DNA of 64,000 nt, taken from an uncultured Desulfobacteraceae bacterium. GTDB taxonomy: Bacteria > Desulfobacterota > Desulfobacteria > Desulfobacterales > UBA2174. The notes beneath the pieces were generated by a model, which saw only the letters and a program-made list of their open reading frames with translations, ran no database searches and was not told the origin of the DNA. The number at the start of each line of letters is the position of its first letter. Position 1 is the first letter of the stretch. The translations under genes were made by a program, and so were the position numbers. Below, in pieces: positions 45,837-55,367 of this stretch. The DNA lies in contig CALJLV010000084.1 of NCBI GenBank assembly GCA_937982505.1, positions 1 to 64,000 of the forward strand, given 5' to 3'.

Positions 45837-47593
45837 GATTCCCCCCTCTCCCATCCTGGTCCCCCCGCCACCGCCAGCTGCTCGATCTGGTGCGGGCGCA
45901 CTGGGGACGGCTGGCCTGGTCCATGGTCTGCATGCTGGTCATCGCCGCCGCCACGGCCAGCACGGCCTACCTGGTCAAACCGGTGCTGGACGACATCTTT
46001 TTCAGCCGCAACCAGCGCATGCTGGTGCTCATCCCGGTGGCGGTGATCGTCATCTACCTGCTGCGCGGCGCCGGCATGTACGCCCAGGAATACCTGATGA
46101 GCTACGTGGGCGAACGCATCATCCTCAGGCTGCGCACCCTGCTCTACGATCGCATCCAGGACCTGCCCATCTCTTTTTTCCAGCGCGAAAAGACCGGGGT
46201 CCTGATGAGCCGCATCACCAACGACGTGAACGTGATCAAGGCCATGGTCTCCTTTGCCGTCACCAGCAGCCTGAAAGATTCGTTCACCATCCTGGGCCTG
46301 GTGGGCGTCATCTTCTACCGGGACTGGAAGATGGCCATCTTCGCCCTGGTGATCCTGCCCCTGGCCTTTTTCCCGGTGGTGGCCTTCGGCCGCCGCGTCC
46401 GCCGGGCCTCCACCGGCTGCCAGGAAGCCATGGCCGACTTGAACGTCTTTTTGCACGAAACCCTCGCCGGCAACAAAATCGTCAAGGCCTTCGGCCGCGA
46501 GGCCCACGAAAAGGCCCGTTTTCGGGAAAAGACCGAAGCCCTCTTCAAGGTGGAGATGCGCGCCGTGGTGGCCCGCAGCCTCTCGTCGCCGGTGATGGAG
46601 TTTCTCGGCGGTCTGGGCATCGCTTTTATCATCTGGTACGGGGGCAGCAAGGTCATCGCCGGCACCTCCACCGCCGGCACCTTCTTTTCCTTCATGGCGG
46701 CGGTCCTGATGCTCTACGACCCGGTCAAGAAAATCAGCCGGCTCAACAACGTCCTGCAGCAGGGACTGGCGGCCGCCGACCGGGTTTTCGACATCCTCGA
46801 AACCGGATCGGAGATCGCCGATCCTCCGGATCCCCTTCATCTGCCCCGCCGCCCCCATCAGGTGGCCTTCGAGGATGTCTGGTTCCGCTATGACGACCAC
46901 GACTGGGTGCTCAAAGGGATCGATCTGGCGGTGGCCGAAGGCCAGGTCCTGGCCCTGGCGGGGATGAGCGGGGGCGGCAAGACCACCCTGGTCAACCTGA
47001 TTCCACGCTTTTTCGACGTCCGGCGCGGGGCCGTGACCATCGACGGGATCGACATCCGCCGTCTCTCGGTGGCCGCCCTGCGCAGCCGGATCGCCGTGGT
47101 GACCCAGGAGCCGATTCTCTTCAACGACTCGGTGCGCTACAATATCGCCTACGGCCGCCCCGGGGCCAGCGAGTCGCAAATCATCGCCGCCGCCGAGGCG
47201 GCCAACGCCTGGAGCTTCATCCAGGCCCTGCCCCGGGGGCTGGACACCTGCATCGGCGAGCTGGGCGGACGGCTCTCCGGGGGCGAAAAGCAGCGCCTGT
47301 GCATCGCCCGGGCCCTGATCAAGGATGCCCCCATTCTGATCCTCGACGAGGCCACCTCGGCCCTGGACACCGAGGCCGAGATGCTGGTGCAGCAGGCCCT
47401 GGTGAACCTGATGCGCGGCCGGACCACCTTCGTGATCGCCCACCGGCTGTCCACCGTGGAACGCGCCGATCGCATCGCCGTGGTGGTGGACGGCCGCATT
47501 GTCGAGCAGGGCGATCACCAGGCCCTCTTGGCCTGCCGGGGCGAATACTGCAAGCTCTACCAGATGCAGTTCGGCCAGGAGCAGGACCCATGA
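45833..47593 (+). CDS. msbA: Lipid A flippase MsbA (ABC transporter)
   Basis: 586 residues. Half-transporter with six membrane helices (about 25-305) fused to an ATPase: Walker A GMSGGGKTT at 377-385, Q-loop VVTQEPILFNDSV, signature LSGGEKQRLCIARAL, Walker B ILILDEATSALD and the switch His in VIAHRLSTV. Flips lipid A-core across the inner membrane. Position directly after lpxB supports MsbA over other ABC half-transporters. Confidence 0.94.
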   Translation: MRFPPLPSWSPRHRQLLDLVRAHWGRLAWSMVCMLVIAAATASTAYLVKPVLDDIFFSRNQRMLVLIPVAVIVIYLLRGAGMYAQEYLMSYVGERIILRLRTLLYDRIQDLPISFFQREKTGVLMSRITNDVNVIKAMVSFAVTSSLKDSFTILGLVGVIFYRDWKMAIFALVILPLAFFPVVAFGRRVRRASTGCQEAMADLNVFLHETLAGNKIVKAFGREAHEKARFREKTEALFKVEMRAVVARSLSSPVMEFLGGLGIAFIIWYGGSKVIAGTSTAGTFFSFMAAVLMLYDPVKKISRLNNVLQQGLAAADRVFDILETGSEIADPPDPLHLPRRPHQVAFEDVWFRYDDHDWVLKGIDLAVAEGQVLALAGMSGGGKTTLVNLIPRFFDVRRGAVTIDGIDIRRLSVAALRSRIAVVTQEPILFNDSVRYNIAYGRPGASESQIIAAAEAANAWSFIQALPRGLDTCIGELGGRLSGGEKQRLCIARALIKDAPILILDEATSALDTEAEMLVQQALVNLMRGRTTFVIAHRLSTVERADRIAVVVDGRIVEQGDHQALLACRGEYCKLYQMQFGQEQDP

Positions 47594-47625
47594 CGCGAAT
47601 TTTGGCCACGCTTCCCGGATAAACC

Positions 47626-48765
47626 ATGCCAACCCTCATCGACCGCTATATTATGCGCGAGCTGGCGGCCCCCTTCGCGCTGACTGTGGTCTTTTTCACC
47701 TTTGTCTTTCTGATGGCGCGGATCCTGGAAATCACCAACCTGGTGGTCAACTACCAGATCGATGTGGCCGCCGTGGTCCTCATGCTCGCCTATGCCATGC
47801 CGCGCTTTCTCGAATTCGTGGTTCCCATGTCGGTGATGATGGCGGTCCTGCTGACCCTTCTGCGGCTTTCGGGGGACAACGAAATCGTGGCCCTCAAGGC
47901 CGGCGGCATCGGCATCTGCCGGCTCCTGCCGCCGGTGATGGCCTTTGCCCTGGCCGGCGCTCTGCTCACGGCGCTGATGACCCTCCACGGGGCCCCCTGG
48001 GGACGGACCGGAATCAAATCCCTGCTGGAACAGGCGGCCAACGCCGATCTGAGCCTGGCCATCAAGGAGCGCACCTTCAACGACGGGTTCGACGGGGTGA
48101 TGCTCTACGTGAGCCGCATCGATCCGCAAACCCACGAACTGGAGGATGTCTTCATTCAAGACCAGCGCAACGCCCCCCTGGTGATCGTCGTGGCCGCCCC
48201 CCGGGGGCAGCTGGCCGTCGACCCGCAGAACCGTCGCTATCGCCTGCGTCTCTTTGAGGGATCGCTCCAGCGGGTCGACCTCAGCCGCCGCACCGCCGAC
48301 ACGGTGCGTTTCGACACCTACGACATCGCCCTGGCCCCCAAGACCGGACCCGAGAGCGCCGGCGGCGGGGCAAAAACCGAAAAAGAGATGTCCCTGGGCG
48401 AGTTGCGCCGCCTGGTGGCCTCCCTGAAGGTCTCGGATCCGCGCTATCTGTCCATCCATCTCGAGTGGCAGCGGAAATTCTCCATTCCGGCCGCCTGCCT
48501 GGTGCTGGCCTTCATGGCGTTGCCCATGGGGATCCAGTCGCGCAACGCCCGGCGCTCTTTCGGGCTGGGGCTGGGATTGATCACCTTTCTGGGCTACTAC
48601 CTGCTCCTCTCGGCGGGCAAGGTCCTGGGCGAATCCGGGCGCGTGCCGCCGGTGGTGGGGATGTGGATGCCCAATATGCTCTGCGCCGCGCTGGGCGGAT
48701 GGCTGCTGTGGCGCGGAGCCGGCGAGCGCCCCTGGCGCTGGCCCTGGGGCAGAGGCCGGTCCTGA
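47626..48765 (+). CDS. lptF: LPS export permease LptF
   Basis: 379 residues. YjgP/YjgQ family. Three N-terminal helices (about 12-35, 48-75, 95-120), a periplasmic beta-jellyroll part (about 125-255), then three C-terminal helices (about 290-355). Recognisable text: IDRYIMRELAAPFALTVVFFTFVFL and FLEFVVPMSVMMAVLLTLLRLSGDNEIVALKAGGIG. With LptG and the LptB ATPase it lifts LPS from the inner membrane; lptB, lptA and lptC are not in the window. Confidence 0.92.
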   Translation: MPTLIDRYIMRELAAPFALTVVFFTFVFLMARILEITNLVVNYQIDVAAVVLMLAYAMPRFLEFVVPMSVMMAVLLTLLRLSGDNEIVALKAGGIGICRLLPPVMAFALAGALLTALMTLHGAPWGRTGIKSLLEQAANADLSLAIKERTFNDGFDGVMLYVSRIDPQTHELEDVFIQDQRNAPLVIVVAAPRGQLAVDPQNRRYRLRLFEGSLQRVDLSRRTADTVRFDTYDIALAPKTGPESAGGGAKTEKEMSLGELRRLVASLKVSDPRYLSIHLEWQRKFSIPAACLVLAFMALPMGIQSRNARRSFGLGLGLITFLGYYLLLSAGKVLGESGRVPPVVGMWMPNMLCAALGGWLLWRGAGERPWRWPWGRGRS

Positions 48766-48805
48766 CGGCGATGTTCACTTTTTCGGGATTTTCACCGGGG
48801 TACGA

Positions 48806-49882
48806 ATGCCGATCGTTTACCGCCATGTGACGCGTGAAACCCTCCGGGTGGCGGCCATCGTCCTGGTTGCCGTGGTGGCGGTCTATCTGGCGGTGGATTT
48901 CTTCGAGAAGGTGGACGATTTCATCGAAAAGCAGGTGCCGCTGACCCGGGCCCTGGTCTACTTCACCTACAAGCTGCCCTTTGTCGCGGCCCAGGTTCTG
49001 CCCCTTTGCCTCCTTCTGGCCGTGGCCATCGCCTTCGGGCTGATGAACAAGCACAACGAGGTGCTGGCCCTCAAAGCCGGCGGGGTCAGCGCCGCCCGGC
49101 TGATGGTTCCGGCCCTGGCCCTCGGCGCCTTCTTCAGCCTCCTGCACTTGCTGCTGGCCGAGGCCGTCGTGCCGGCCACGGTGGACCGGGCCAACCGCAT
49201 CTGGCGCACAGAGGTGCGCCGGGCCTCGGTAACGGTGTCCCAGGAGCGCAACATCTGGATCAAGGGGAACCGCTCGATCACCTACATCCGCCACTACCAC
49301 GCCCCCAGCGGCACGATTCACGGGGTCGCCGTCAACCGCTTCGACGACCGTTTTCGGCTGGTGGAAAGGCTGGATGCCGAAACCGGGCGCTTTGTCATGG
49401 GCCGCTGGCAGTTGACGGATGTCATGGTCCAGCACCTGGAAAGCCCGTCGGCGCCCATGCGGGTGGAATTTCGCCGCGACCTGGAACTCGATCTCGCCCT
49501 GGCCCCCGACGATCTCAAAAGGGCCGCCCCGGACAGCAGCGAGATGAGTTACCGGGACCTGCGCCGCCATGCGGCCAAGGTGGAGGCCGAAGGCTACGAC
49601 GCCACCCCCTACCGGGTGGATCTGCACGCCAAGCTGGCCTTTCCGGTCATCTGCACCATCCTGGCCATGGTCGGCGGCGGGCTCGGGCTGCACCGGCGGG
49701 CTCATGACAGCCTGATCCTGGCCGTGGCCGCGGGACTGGGCATCGCTTTTCTCTACTGGGTGTTTCACAGCTTCTGCATTTCCCTGGGCTACGGCCAGAT
49801 GCTGCCGCCCCTGCTGGCCGCCTGGGCCGGCAACCTGGTCTTCGGCTGCGTCGGAGCCCTGGCGATGCTGGGGACGGACTGA
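48806..49882 (+). CDS. lptG: LPS export permease LptG
   Basis: 358 residues. Second YjgP/YjgQ permease, paired with LptF. IVYRHVTRETLRVAAIVLVAVVAVYLAVDFFEKVDDFI at the start, then LPFVAAQVLPLCLLLAVAIAFGLMNKHNEVLALKAGGVS, a periplasmic domain and final helices with AGLGIAFLYWVFHSFCISLGYGQMLPPLLAAW. The RNIWIKGNRSITYI segment in the periplasmic part is typical of LptG. waaA starts three bases after its stop. Confidence 0.92.
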   Translation: MPIVYRHVTRETLRVAAIVLVAVVAVYLAVDFFEKVDDFIEKQVPLTRALVYFTYKLPFVAAQVLPLCLLLAVAIAFGLMNKHNEVLALKAGGVSAARLMVPALALGAFFSLLHLLLAEAVVPATVDRANRIWRTEVRRASVTVSQERNIWIKGNRSITYIRHYHAPSGTIHGVAVNRFDDRFRLVERLDAETGRFVMGRWQLTDVMVQHLESPSAPMRVEFRRDLELDLALAPDDLKRAAPDSSEMSYRDLRRHAAKVEAEGYDATPYRVDLHAKLAFPVICTILAMVGGGLGLHRRAHDSLILAVAAGLGIAFLYWVFHSFCISLGYGQMLPPLLAAWAGNLVFGCVGALAMLGTD

Positions 49883-49885
49883 ACC

Positions 49886-51181
49886 ATGAATCCGTCTTTG
49901 ATCCTCTACAACCTGCTCCTCCATCCGGCCCTGGCCCTGGGGGTCCCCCTGGCCCTGGCGAGCGCCAAACGGCGCCGGACCCTGGGGCCTCGGCTGGGGC
50001 TCGAACCACCGCCGCGGATCCGAAGACCGGGCCGCCCCCTGTGGATCCATGCCCTCTCGGTGGGCGAGGTGCTCTCGGCCGTTTCCCTGGTGGCGGCGCT
50101 GCGCTGCCGCCATCCCCGCCGGCCCATGGTTTTTTCCACCACCACCGTGACCGGCCAGCAGATCGCCCGGCGGCGGATCGCCGGTCTGGTGGACGGCATT
50201 TTTTACTTTCCCTGCGATCTGCCCATGGTCATCGGGGCCCGGCTACGCCAGATCCGGCCGGCCGGGATCGTTCTGGTGGAGACCGACCTGTGGCCCAATT
50301 TCCTGCGCGCCGCCGCCGCCATCCCGACGGCCCTGGTCAACGCCCGCCTGAGTGCGCGCTCCTTTGCCGGCTATCGGCGCGCCCGGGCCCTGGTATCCCC
50401 GATGCTGCAAGGTCTGGCCGCCGTCGCGGTCCAGTCCCCGGCCGACGCCGACCGTTTCAGGGCGCTGGGGGTGGATCCCGCAAAGCTCCGGGTGGCCGGA
50501 AACCTCAAGTACGACCAGCCGATTCCCTCCGATCCCGCCGCCCAGGGACGGACCATGCGCCGGTTGCTCCAGACAACCCCGGAAGCGCCGGTTCTGGTGG
50601 CCGGCAGCACCCATCCCGGAGAGGAAGAGATACTGGCCGCGGCCTGCCCGCGATGGCGCCAACGCTTTGTGGACATGGTGTGCGTGGTGGCACCTCGCGA
50701 TCCGAGACGCGCCGGCGAGGTCATGCGCCGCTTTGCCCGTCGAGGATTGACCGCCTGCCGCTGGAGCGATCTGGCCGTGGGCCGCCACCGGGGCCAGGCG
50801 GTGGTGGTTGTGGATCGGATGGGCGTTCTGGCTCGACTTTACGCCGCCGCCGATCTGGCCTTCGTCGGCGGCAGCCTGGTTCCCCGGGGAGGCCACAACC
50901 CCCTGGAACCGGCCGCTTATGCCAGACCGGTGATCTACGGTCCGGACATGAGCGATTTCCGTCCGGTGGCCGAGGAACTGGAAGCCGCCGGCGGGGCCAT
51001 CCGCGTCGCCGACGGCGAGGGACTGGCCGTCGCGGGGGAACGCCTTCTGGCCGACCGTAGCCTGGCGGTCCGAATCGGCGCGCAGGCACGCCGGGTGATG
51101 GCGGCCCACCAGGGAGCCGTGGCGCGCACCCTCGACCTGCTTGACGGCCTCGTTTCGCCCCGGGAGCGCAAAACCCCATGA
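49886..51181 (+). CDS. waaA: 3-deoxy-D-manno-octulosonic acid (Kdo) transferase WaaA
   Basis: 431 residues. GT30 enzyme adding Kdo to lipid A on the inner face of the inner membrane. N-terminal membrane anchor (about 6-28), WIHALSVGEVLSAVSLV with the catalytic Glu, FSTTTVTGQQIA, LVETDLWPNFLRAA, the nucleotide-sugar part VAGSTHPGEEEIL, and FVGGSLVPRGGHNPLEPAAYARPVIYGP. The stop overlaps the lpxK start (ATGA). Confidence 0.95.
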   Translation: MNPSLILYNLLLHPALALGVPLALASAKRRRTLGPRLGLEPPPRIRRPGRPLWIHALSVGEVLSAVSLVAALRCRHPRRPMVFSTTTVTGQQIARRRIAGLVDGIFYFPCDLPMVIGARLRQIRPAGIVLVETDLWPNFLRAAAAIPTALVNARLSARSFAGYRRARALVSPMLQGLAAVAVQSPADADRFRALGVDPAKLRVAGNLKYDQPIPSDPAAQGRTMRRLLQTTPEAPVLVAGSTHPGEEEILAAACPRWRQRFVDMVCVVAPRDPRRAGEVMRRFARRGLTACRWSDLAVGRHRGQAVVVVDRMGVLARLYAAADLAFVGGSLVPRGGHNPLEPAAYARPVIYGPDMSDFRPVAEELEAAGGAIRVADGEGLAVAGERLLADRSLAVRIGAQARRVMAAHQGAVARTLDLLDGLVSPRERKTP

Positions 51182-52290
51182 ACGGCGGGCACGGCTACCT
51201 CGAGACCCTCTGGAACGCCCCCCGGCGGCGGTCCCTGCTGTCCCCGGCGACCCTGCTTTCACTGCTGGCGGCCGTTTACGGCGGGGCCATGGTCCTGCGG
51301 GCCGAACTCTACCGCCGCCATCTTTTCCAGCGGCGGCAGCTGCCCTGCGGGGTGGTGTCGGTGGGCAACCTCACCGTGGGCGGAACGGGCAAGACCCCTT
51401 TGGCCATGGAAGTGGCCGCCCGGCTGCGGGACCGGGGCTGGCCGGTCTGCCTGCTGAGCCGCGGCTACCGGGGGACGGCGGAGCGATCCGGGGCCGTGGT
51501 CAGCGACGGCCGGCGAATCCTGGTGCCCGCCCGCGTGGCCGGCGACGAGCCCTGGCTCATGGCGCGGCGCCTTCCCGGGGTGCCGGTGATCGTGGGCCGC
51601 GACCGCTGGGCCTCGGGCATGACGGCGGCCAAGCGCTTCGGCGCCCGGGTGGTGGTCCTGGACGACGGATTTCAGCACCTGCGCCTGTCCCGGGACCTGG
51701 ATCTGCTCCTCTGCGACGCCCAAAAACCCCTGGGAAACGGCCATCTCCTGCCCCGGGGGCCCCTGCGCGAGCCCGCCACGGCCGCCCGGCGCGCCCATGC
51801 CCTGGTGCGGGTATACCGCGCCGCCGCCGCGGGCGCCCCGAGCCAGGTCCGCCGGCGCCCTGGCCAGCTCGTCCTGGAGGCGATCCTGCGTCCCTTTCTG
51901 GCCCTGGTGGCGGCCCCCGCCGGCGCCGCGGAGCCGTCCTCCCCGGGCCTGGACTGGCTCGAGGGGCGCAGGGCCCTGCCCTTTTCCGGAATCGCCGGCA
52001 ACGCGGGCTTTTTCGACACGGTGGCCGGCGCGGGCGCCGACCTGGTGGGCCGCATGGGGTTCGCCGATCATCACCGCTACCACCGGGCGGATCTGGAGCG
52101 AATCGGCGCCGCGGCCCGCCGGGCCGGCGCCGACTGCCTCGTCACCACGGCCAAGGACCACGCCCGGCTGCCGCCAGCGGCCTGGCCCCTGCCCCTGGCG
52201 GTGCTCGACCTGGCCGTGGTCTGGCGCGACGCCGGCGCCGGCATCGACCGGCTCCTGGAAGATCGTCTGGCCGGGAGCGGGAGTGCTTGA
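51178..52290 (+). CDS. lpxK: Tetraacyldisaccharide 4'-kinase LpxK
   Basis: 370 residues. Phosphorylates the lipid A disaccharide at position 4'. P-loop VGGTGKTP near 67-74, LSRGYRGTAERSG, RPGVPVIVGRDR-type block (GVPVIVGRDRWASGM), DDGFQHLRLSRDLDLLLCDAQKPLGNG with the catalytic Asp pair, and the late FADHHRYHRADLERI and DCLVTTAKDHARL. It lies between waaA and the heptosyltransferases. Confidence 0.96.
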   Translation: MNGGHGYLETLWNAPRRRSLLSPATLLSLLAAVYGGAMVLRAELYRRHLFQRRQLPCGVVSVGNLTVGGTGKTPLAMEVAARLRDRGWPVCLLSRGYRGTAERSGAVVSDGRRILVPARVAGDEPWLMARRLPGVPVIVGRDRWASGMTAAKRFGARVVVLDDGFQHLRLSRDLDLLLCDAQKPLGNGHLLPRGPLREPATAARRAHALVRVYRAAAAGAPSQVRRRPGQLVLEAILRPFLALVAAPAGAAEPSSPGLDWLEGRRALPFSGIAGNAGFFDTVAGAGADLVGRMGFADHHRYHRADLERIGAAARRAGADCLVTTAKDHARLPPAAWPLPLAVLDLAVVWRDAGAGIDRLLEDRLAGSGSA

Positions 52291-52348
52291 CAGCCTGAAT
52301 GGGGGTCCCTATAAATCCAAACCCTTGTTGTCGATCACCGAAAGCAAC

Positions 52349-53434
52349 ATGGCCAAGCGGAAAAGGGCGCAACCCGGCGTGAACACAGCGACCATCAAAC
52401 CGGCAAGGATCCAACGCCTCCTGGTGCGCGCCACCAACTGGATCGGCGACGCGGTGATGACCACCCCGGCCATCCGGTCCATCCGCCGCGCCTTTCCAGG
52501 CGCCCGGATCACCCTTCTGGCCAAGCCCTGGGTGGTGCCCATCTTTGCCCACAGCCCGCACCTGGACCGGTGTCTGGTCTATGACGTCCAGGGCCGCCAC
52601 CGGGGGATTGCCGGCCGCTGGCGCCTGGTGCGTGACCTGCGCGCCGGACGATTCCAGGCCGCCATCCTCCTGCAAAACGCCTTCGAAGCGGCCCTGATCA
52701 CGGCCGCCGCCGGGATTCCGGTGCGCATCGGCTTCGATACCGACGGCCGCCGGCTCCTGCTCACCCATCCGCTGCGGCGGCCCCCCGGAATCCGAAAACG
52801 CCACCAGACCGAGTATTATCTGGCCATTTTAGCCGGGATCGGCCTGCCCGCCGGGGATGCCAGACTCGAGATCCCCCTGGCCGAGGCGGACCGGCGGCGG
52901 GCCGTCCACCGCTTGACGGCTGCGGGCATTGCCCCCGGCGCGCCCCTGGTCGGCCTGAACCCCAGCGCCACCTTCGGACCGGCCAAGCAGTGGCCCGAGG
53001 AGCGGTATGCGGCCCTGGGCGACTGGATCGCCGAGCAGTATGGCGCTCGGGTCCTGGTCTTCGGCGGCCCGGGTGACCAGGCCCTTGGACAGCGCATCGC
53101 CGGTGCCATGCGCCGCCCCGCCGTGAGCCTGGCCGGCCGCACCGACCTGGCCGAGGCCATGGCCCTGATCGGCATGCTGGACCTTTTTGTCACCAACGAT
53201 TCGGGCCTGATGCACGTGGCCGCGGCCCTGGACGTGCCCCAGATCGCCGTCTTCGGCTCCACCAACCCGGTGACCACCGGCCCGCTGGCGCCCCGCAGCC
53301 GGGTGGTGCGCACCGACGTGGCCTGCAGCCCGTGCCTCAAACCCCATTGCCGCTACGGGCATCTGGACTGCATGCAACGCATCGGCGTCGAGCGCCTCCA
53401 GCGGGAAGTGGCCGCCATCCTCGGCCCCTCATGA
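52349..53434 (+). CDS. waaF: ADP-heptose:LPS heptosyltransferase II (WaaF-like)
   Basis: 361 residues. GT9 enzyme. After a basic leader come VRATNWIGDAVMTTPAIRSIRRAFPGARITLLAK, HQTEYYLAIL, LNPSATFGPAKQWPEERYAALGDW and FVTNDSGLMHVAAALDVPQIAVFGSTNP. The two-lobed GT-B layout and the CSPCLKPHCRYGHLDCM cysteine cluster near the end fit WaaF. The start is the first ATG after lpxK; no strong ribosome binding site is visible. It overlaps waaC by four bases. Confidence 0.9.
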   Translation: MAKRKRAQPGVNTATIKPARIQRLLVRATNWIGDAVMTTPAIRSIRRAFPGARITLLAKPWVVPIFAHSPHLDRCLVYDVQGRHRGIAGRWRLVRDLRAGRFQAAILLQNAFEAALITAAAGIPVRIGFDTDGRRLLLTHPLRRPPGIRKRHQTEYYLAILAGIGLPAGDARLEIPLAEADRRRAVHRLTAAGIAPGAPLVGLNPSATFGPAKQWPEERYAALGDWIAEQYGARVLVFGGPGDQALGQRIAGAMRRPAVSLAGRTDLAEAMALIGMLDLFVTNDSGLMHVAAALDVPQIAVFGSTNPVTTGPLAPRSRVVRTDVACSPCLKPHCRYGHLDCMQRIGVERLQREVAAILGPS

Positions 53435-54507
53435 AGATCCTGATCGTCAAGCTCAGCGCCATCGGCGACGTCATCCACACCCTGCCGGCCCTGTGCGCCC
53501 TGCGCCGGCACTGGCCCGGGGCCGTCATCGACTGGGTGGTGGAAGAGGCCGCCGCCGATCTGGTGCGGGGGCATGCGGACCTGGACCGGGTCATCGTTTC
53601 GCGCCGCAAGCGCTGGATCCGGGATTTGCGGCATCCTGGGCGGCGCAGGGGCGCGCTGGCGCAAATCGATCGGTTCCTGGCCGAACTGCGGCTTGTCCGC
53701 TACGATCTGATCCTCGACTTTCAATCCCTGCTCAAGAGCGCTCTGGTGGTGGTTCTGGCCCGGGGCCGGCGCAAAGTCGGGTTCGGCCCCGGCCTGGAGC
53801 ACATGGAGCACAGCTACCACGTGCTCACCGAAAAAATCTCCCCGCCCGGCATGGAAGTCCATGCCCTGAGGCGCAACCTGATGATGGTCCAGGCCCTGGG
53901 GGTCCCGGCGGGCGACGTCGTCTACCGCCTGCCGGTGGCCGAAAGCGACCGCCAGGCGGTGGATCGGATCTTGATCCAGGCCGGCCTGGACCCTGCCTGC
54001 CGCCCGGTGGCCATCAACCCGGTGGCCCAGTGGCCCACCAAGCTCTGGCCCGAGACGCGGTTCGCCGCCCTTGCCGACCACCTCGGGGACCGCTACAATG
54101 TGCCCCTGGTCTTCACCGGAGGGCCAGACGACACGGCCAGCGTGGGGCGTATCCTGGCGGCCATGCGGCGCCCGGCCGTCGACCTGAGCGGGCGCACCTC
54201 CTTGACACAGCTGGCCGGCCTCTACCGGCGGTCCCGGCTGGTGATCAGCACCGATACCGGGCCGATGCACCTGGCCGCGGCGCTGGGAACCCCGGTGGTG
54301 GCCCTCTTCGGCCCCACGGCCCCCTGGCGCACCGGTCCCTTCGGTCCGGGACACCGCGTGGTGCGGGCGTCGGCGCCCTGCGCCCCGTGCTTCAAGCGCC
54401 GCTGTGACGTCGGCGGCTGCATGGCGCAGATTCCGGTGGCGGCGGTGCTGGACGCGGTGGACGGGATCTTGAAACCCGAAACCTTGAATCTGGAACATGG
54501 AATCTGA
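53431..54507 (+). CDS. waaC: ADP-heptose:LPS heptosyltransferase I (WaaC-like)
   Basis: 358 residues. GT9 enzyme adding the first core heptose. KILIVKLSAIGDVIHTLPALCALRRHWPGA at the start, DLILDFQSLLKSALV with RRKVGFGPGLEHMEHSY, then VAINPVAQWPTKLWPETRFAALAD and VISTDTGPMHLAAALGTPVVALFGPT, plus CAPCFKRRCDVGGCM near the end. WaaC against WaaF is judged from the SAIGDVIHTLP start and is fairly sure. Its last 11 codons fall inside a 7-base tandem repeat. Confidence 0.88.
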   Translation: MKILIVKLSAIGDVIHTLPALCALRRHWPGAVIDWVVEEAAADLVRGHADLDRVIVSRRKRWIRDLRHPGRRRGALAQIDRFLAELRLVRYDLILDFQSLLKSALVVVLARGRRKVGFGPGLEHMEHSYHVLTEKISPPGMEVHALRRNLMMVQALGVPAGDVVYRLPVAESDRQAVDRILIQAGLDPACRPVAINPVAQWPTKLWPETRFAALADHLGDRYNVPLVFTGGPDDTASVGRILAAMRRPAVDLSGRTSLTQLAGLYRRSRLVISTDTGPMHLAAALGTPVVALFGPTAPWRTGPFGPGHRVVRASAPCAPCFKRRCDVGGCMAQIPVAAVLDAVDGILKPETLNLEHGI

Positions 54508-54544
54508 AACCTGGAACCTTGAATCCGGAACCTGAAGCCTGATG
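54468..54544 (+). repeat. Degenerate 7-base tandem repeat, about 11 copies
   Basis: Consensus CCTGGAA. Units read CTTGAAA, CCCGAAA, CCTTGAA, TCTGGAA, CATGGAA, TCTGAAA, CCTGGAA, CCTTGAA, TCCGGAA, CCTGAAG, CCTGATG. The array covers the end of waaC, the gap and the ATG of the next gene. Confidence 0.85.
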
Positions 54545-55357
54545 CGCCTATCGGTCATCGTCACCACCTACAACCGGCCCGAAGCCCTGGAGCCGGTCAT
54601 CCAGGGGCTTGGCCGCCAGAACCCGGCCCCCGACGAGGTGATCGTGGCCGACGACGGCTCCGGTCCCCGGACCGCCAGGCTGATCGAGACCCTGGCGGCT
54701 CGCCTGACTGTTCGGCTCGACCATGTCTGGCACCCGGACCAGGGCTTCCGGGCCGCCGCCATCCGCAACGCCGCCATCCGCCGCGCCCGGGGAGACTACC
54801 TCGTCTTTCTGGACGGCGACTGCATCCCGGGCCGCCATTTCATCGCCGACCATCGCCGCCTGGCCGAAAAGGGATGTTTTTTCCAGGGCGGCCGGGTGCT
54901 GGTGAGCCGCCGTCTCAGCGCGGGCTTCGACCTGCCCCGGTCCCGAAACCGCGGCCGGATCTGGCGCGACCTGATCCGCGGCGACCTGGGCAACGCCCAC
55001 CACCTGCTCCGCCTGCCCGCCTGGCCGGCGCGGCGCTCCCGCCGCCTGGCGGGAATCCGAAGCTGCAACATGGGCATCTGGCGCGCGGACCTGGCGGCGG
55101 TCAACGGTTTTAACGAGGATTTCGTCGGCTGGGGTCGCGAGGACAGTGAACTGGCTGTGCGCCTGTTCCGCTTCGGGCTCTGCTGCAAGCGCCATCCGTT
55201 CATGGCCGCCTGTTTCCACCTCTGGCATCCGCAACACCCGCGGGACCGCCTGGCCCTCAACGACGCCCTGCTTCAGGCGGCCATGGAGCGGCCCGGGCAT
55301 TCATGCCGCAACGGAATCGAGAAGCGGTGCCCGCCGCTCCCGGTTTCCCCCCGATGA
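54542..55357 (+). CDS. GT2 family glycosyltransferase
   Basis: 271 residues. GT-A fold: LSVIVTTYNRPEALEPVIQGL, IVADDGSGPRTARL, then the acceptor/metal motif YLVFLDGDCIPGRHFI (DGDC in place of the usual DxD), and a C-terminal galactosyltransferase-type block with RSCNMGIWRADLAAVNGFNEDFVGWGREDSELAVRLFR. The sugar donor is not readable; probably an outer-core sugar. It sits within the LPS gene group. Confidence 0.87.
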   Translation: MRLSVIVTTYNRPEALEPVIQGLGRQNPAPDEVIVADDGSGPRTARLIETLAARLTVRLDHVWHPDQGFRAAAIRNAAIRRARGDYLVFLDGDCIPGRHFIADHRRLAEKGCFFQGGRVLVSRRLSAGFDLPRSRNRGRIWRDLIRGDLGNAHHLLRLPAWPARRSRRLAGIRSCNMGIWRADLAAVNGFNEDFVGWGREDSELAVRLFRFGLCCKRHPFMAACFHLWHPQHPRDRLALNDALLQAAMERPGHSCRNGIEKRCPPLPVSPR

Positions 55358-55367
55358 AGGATCGCCC

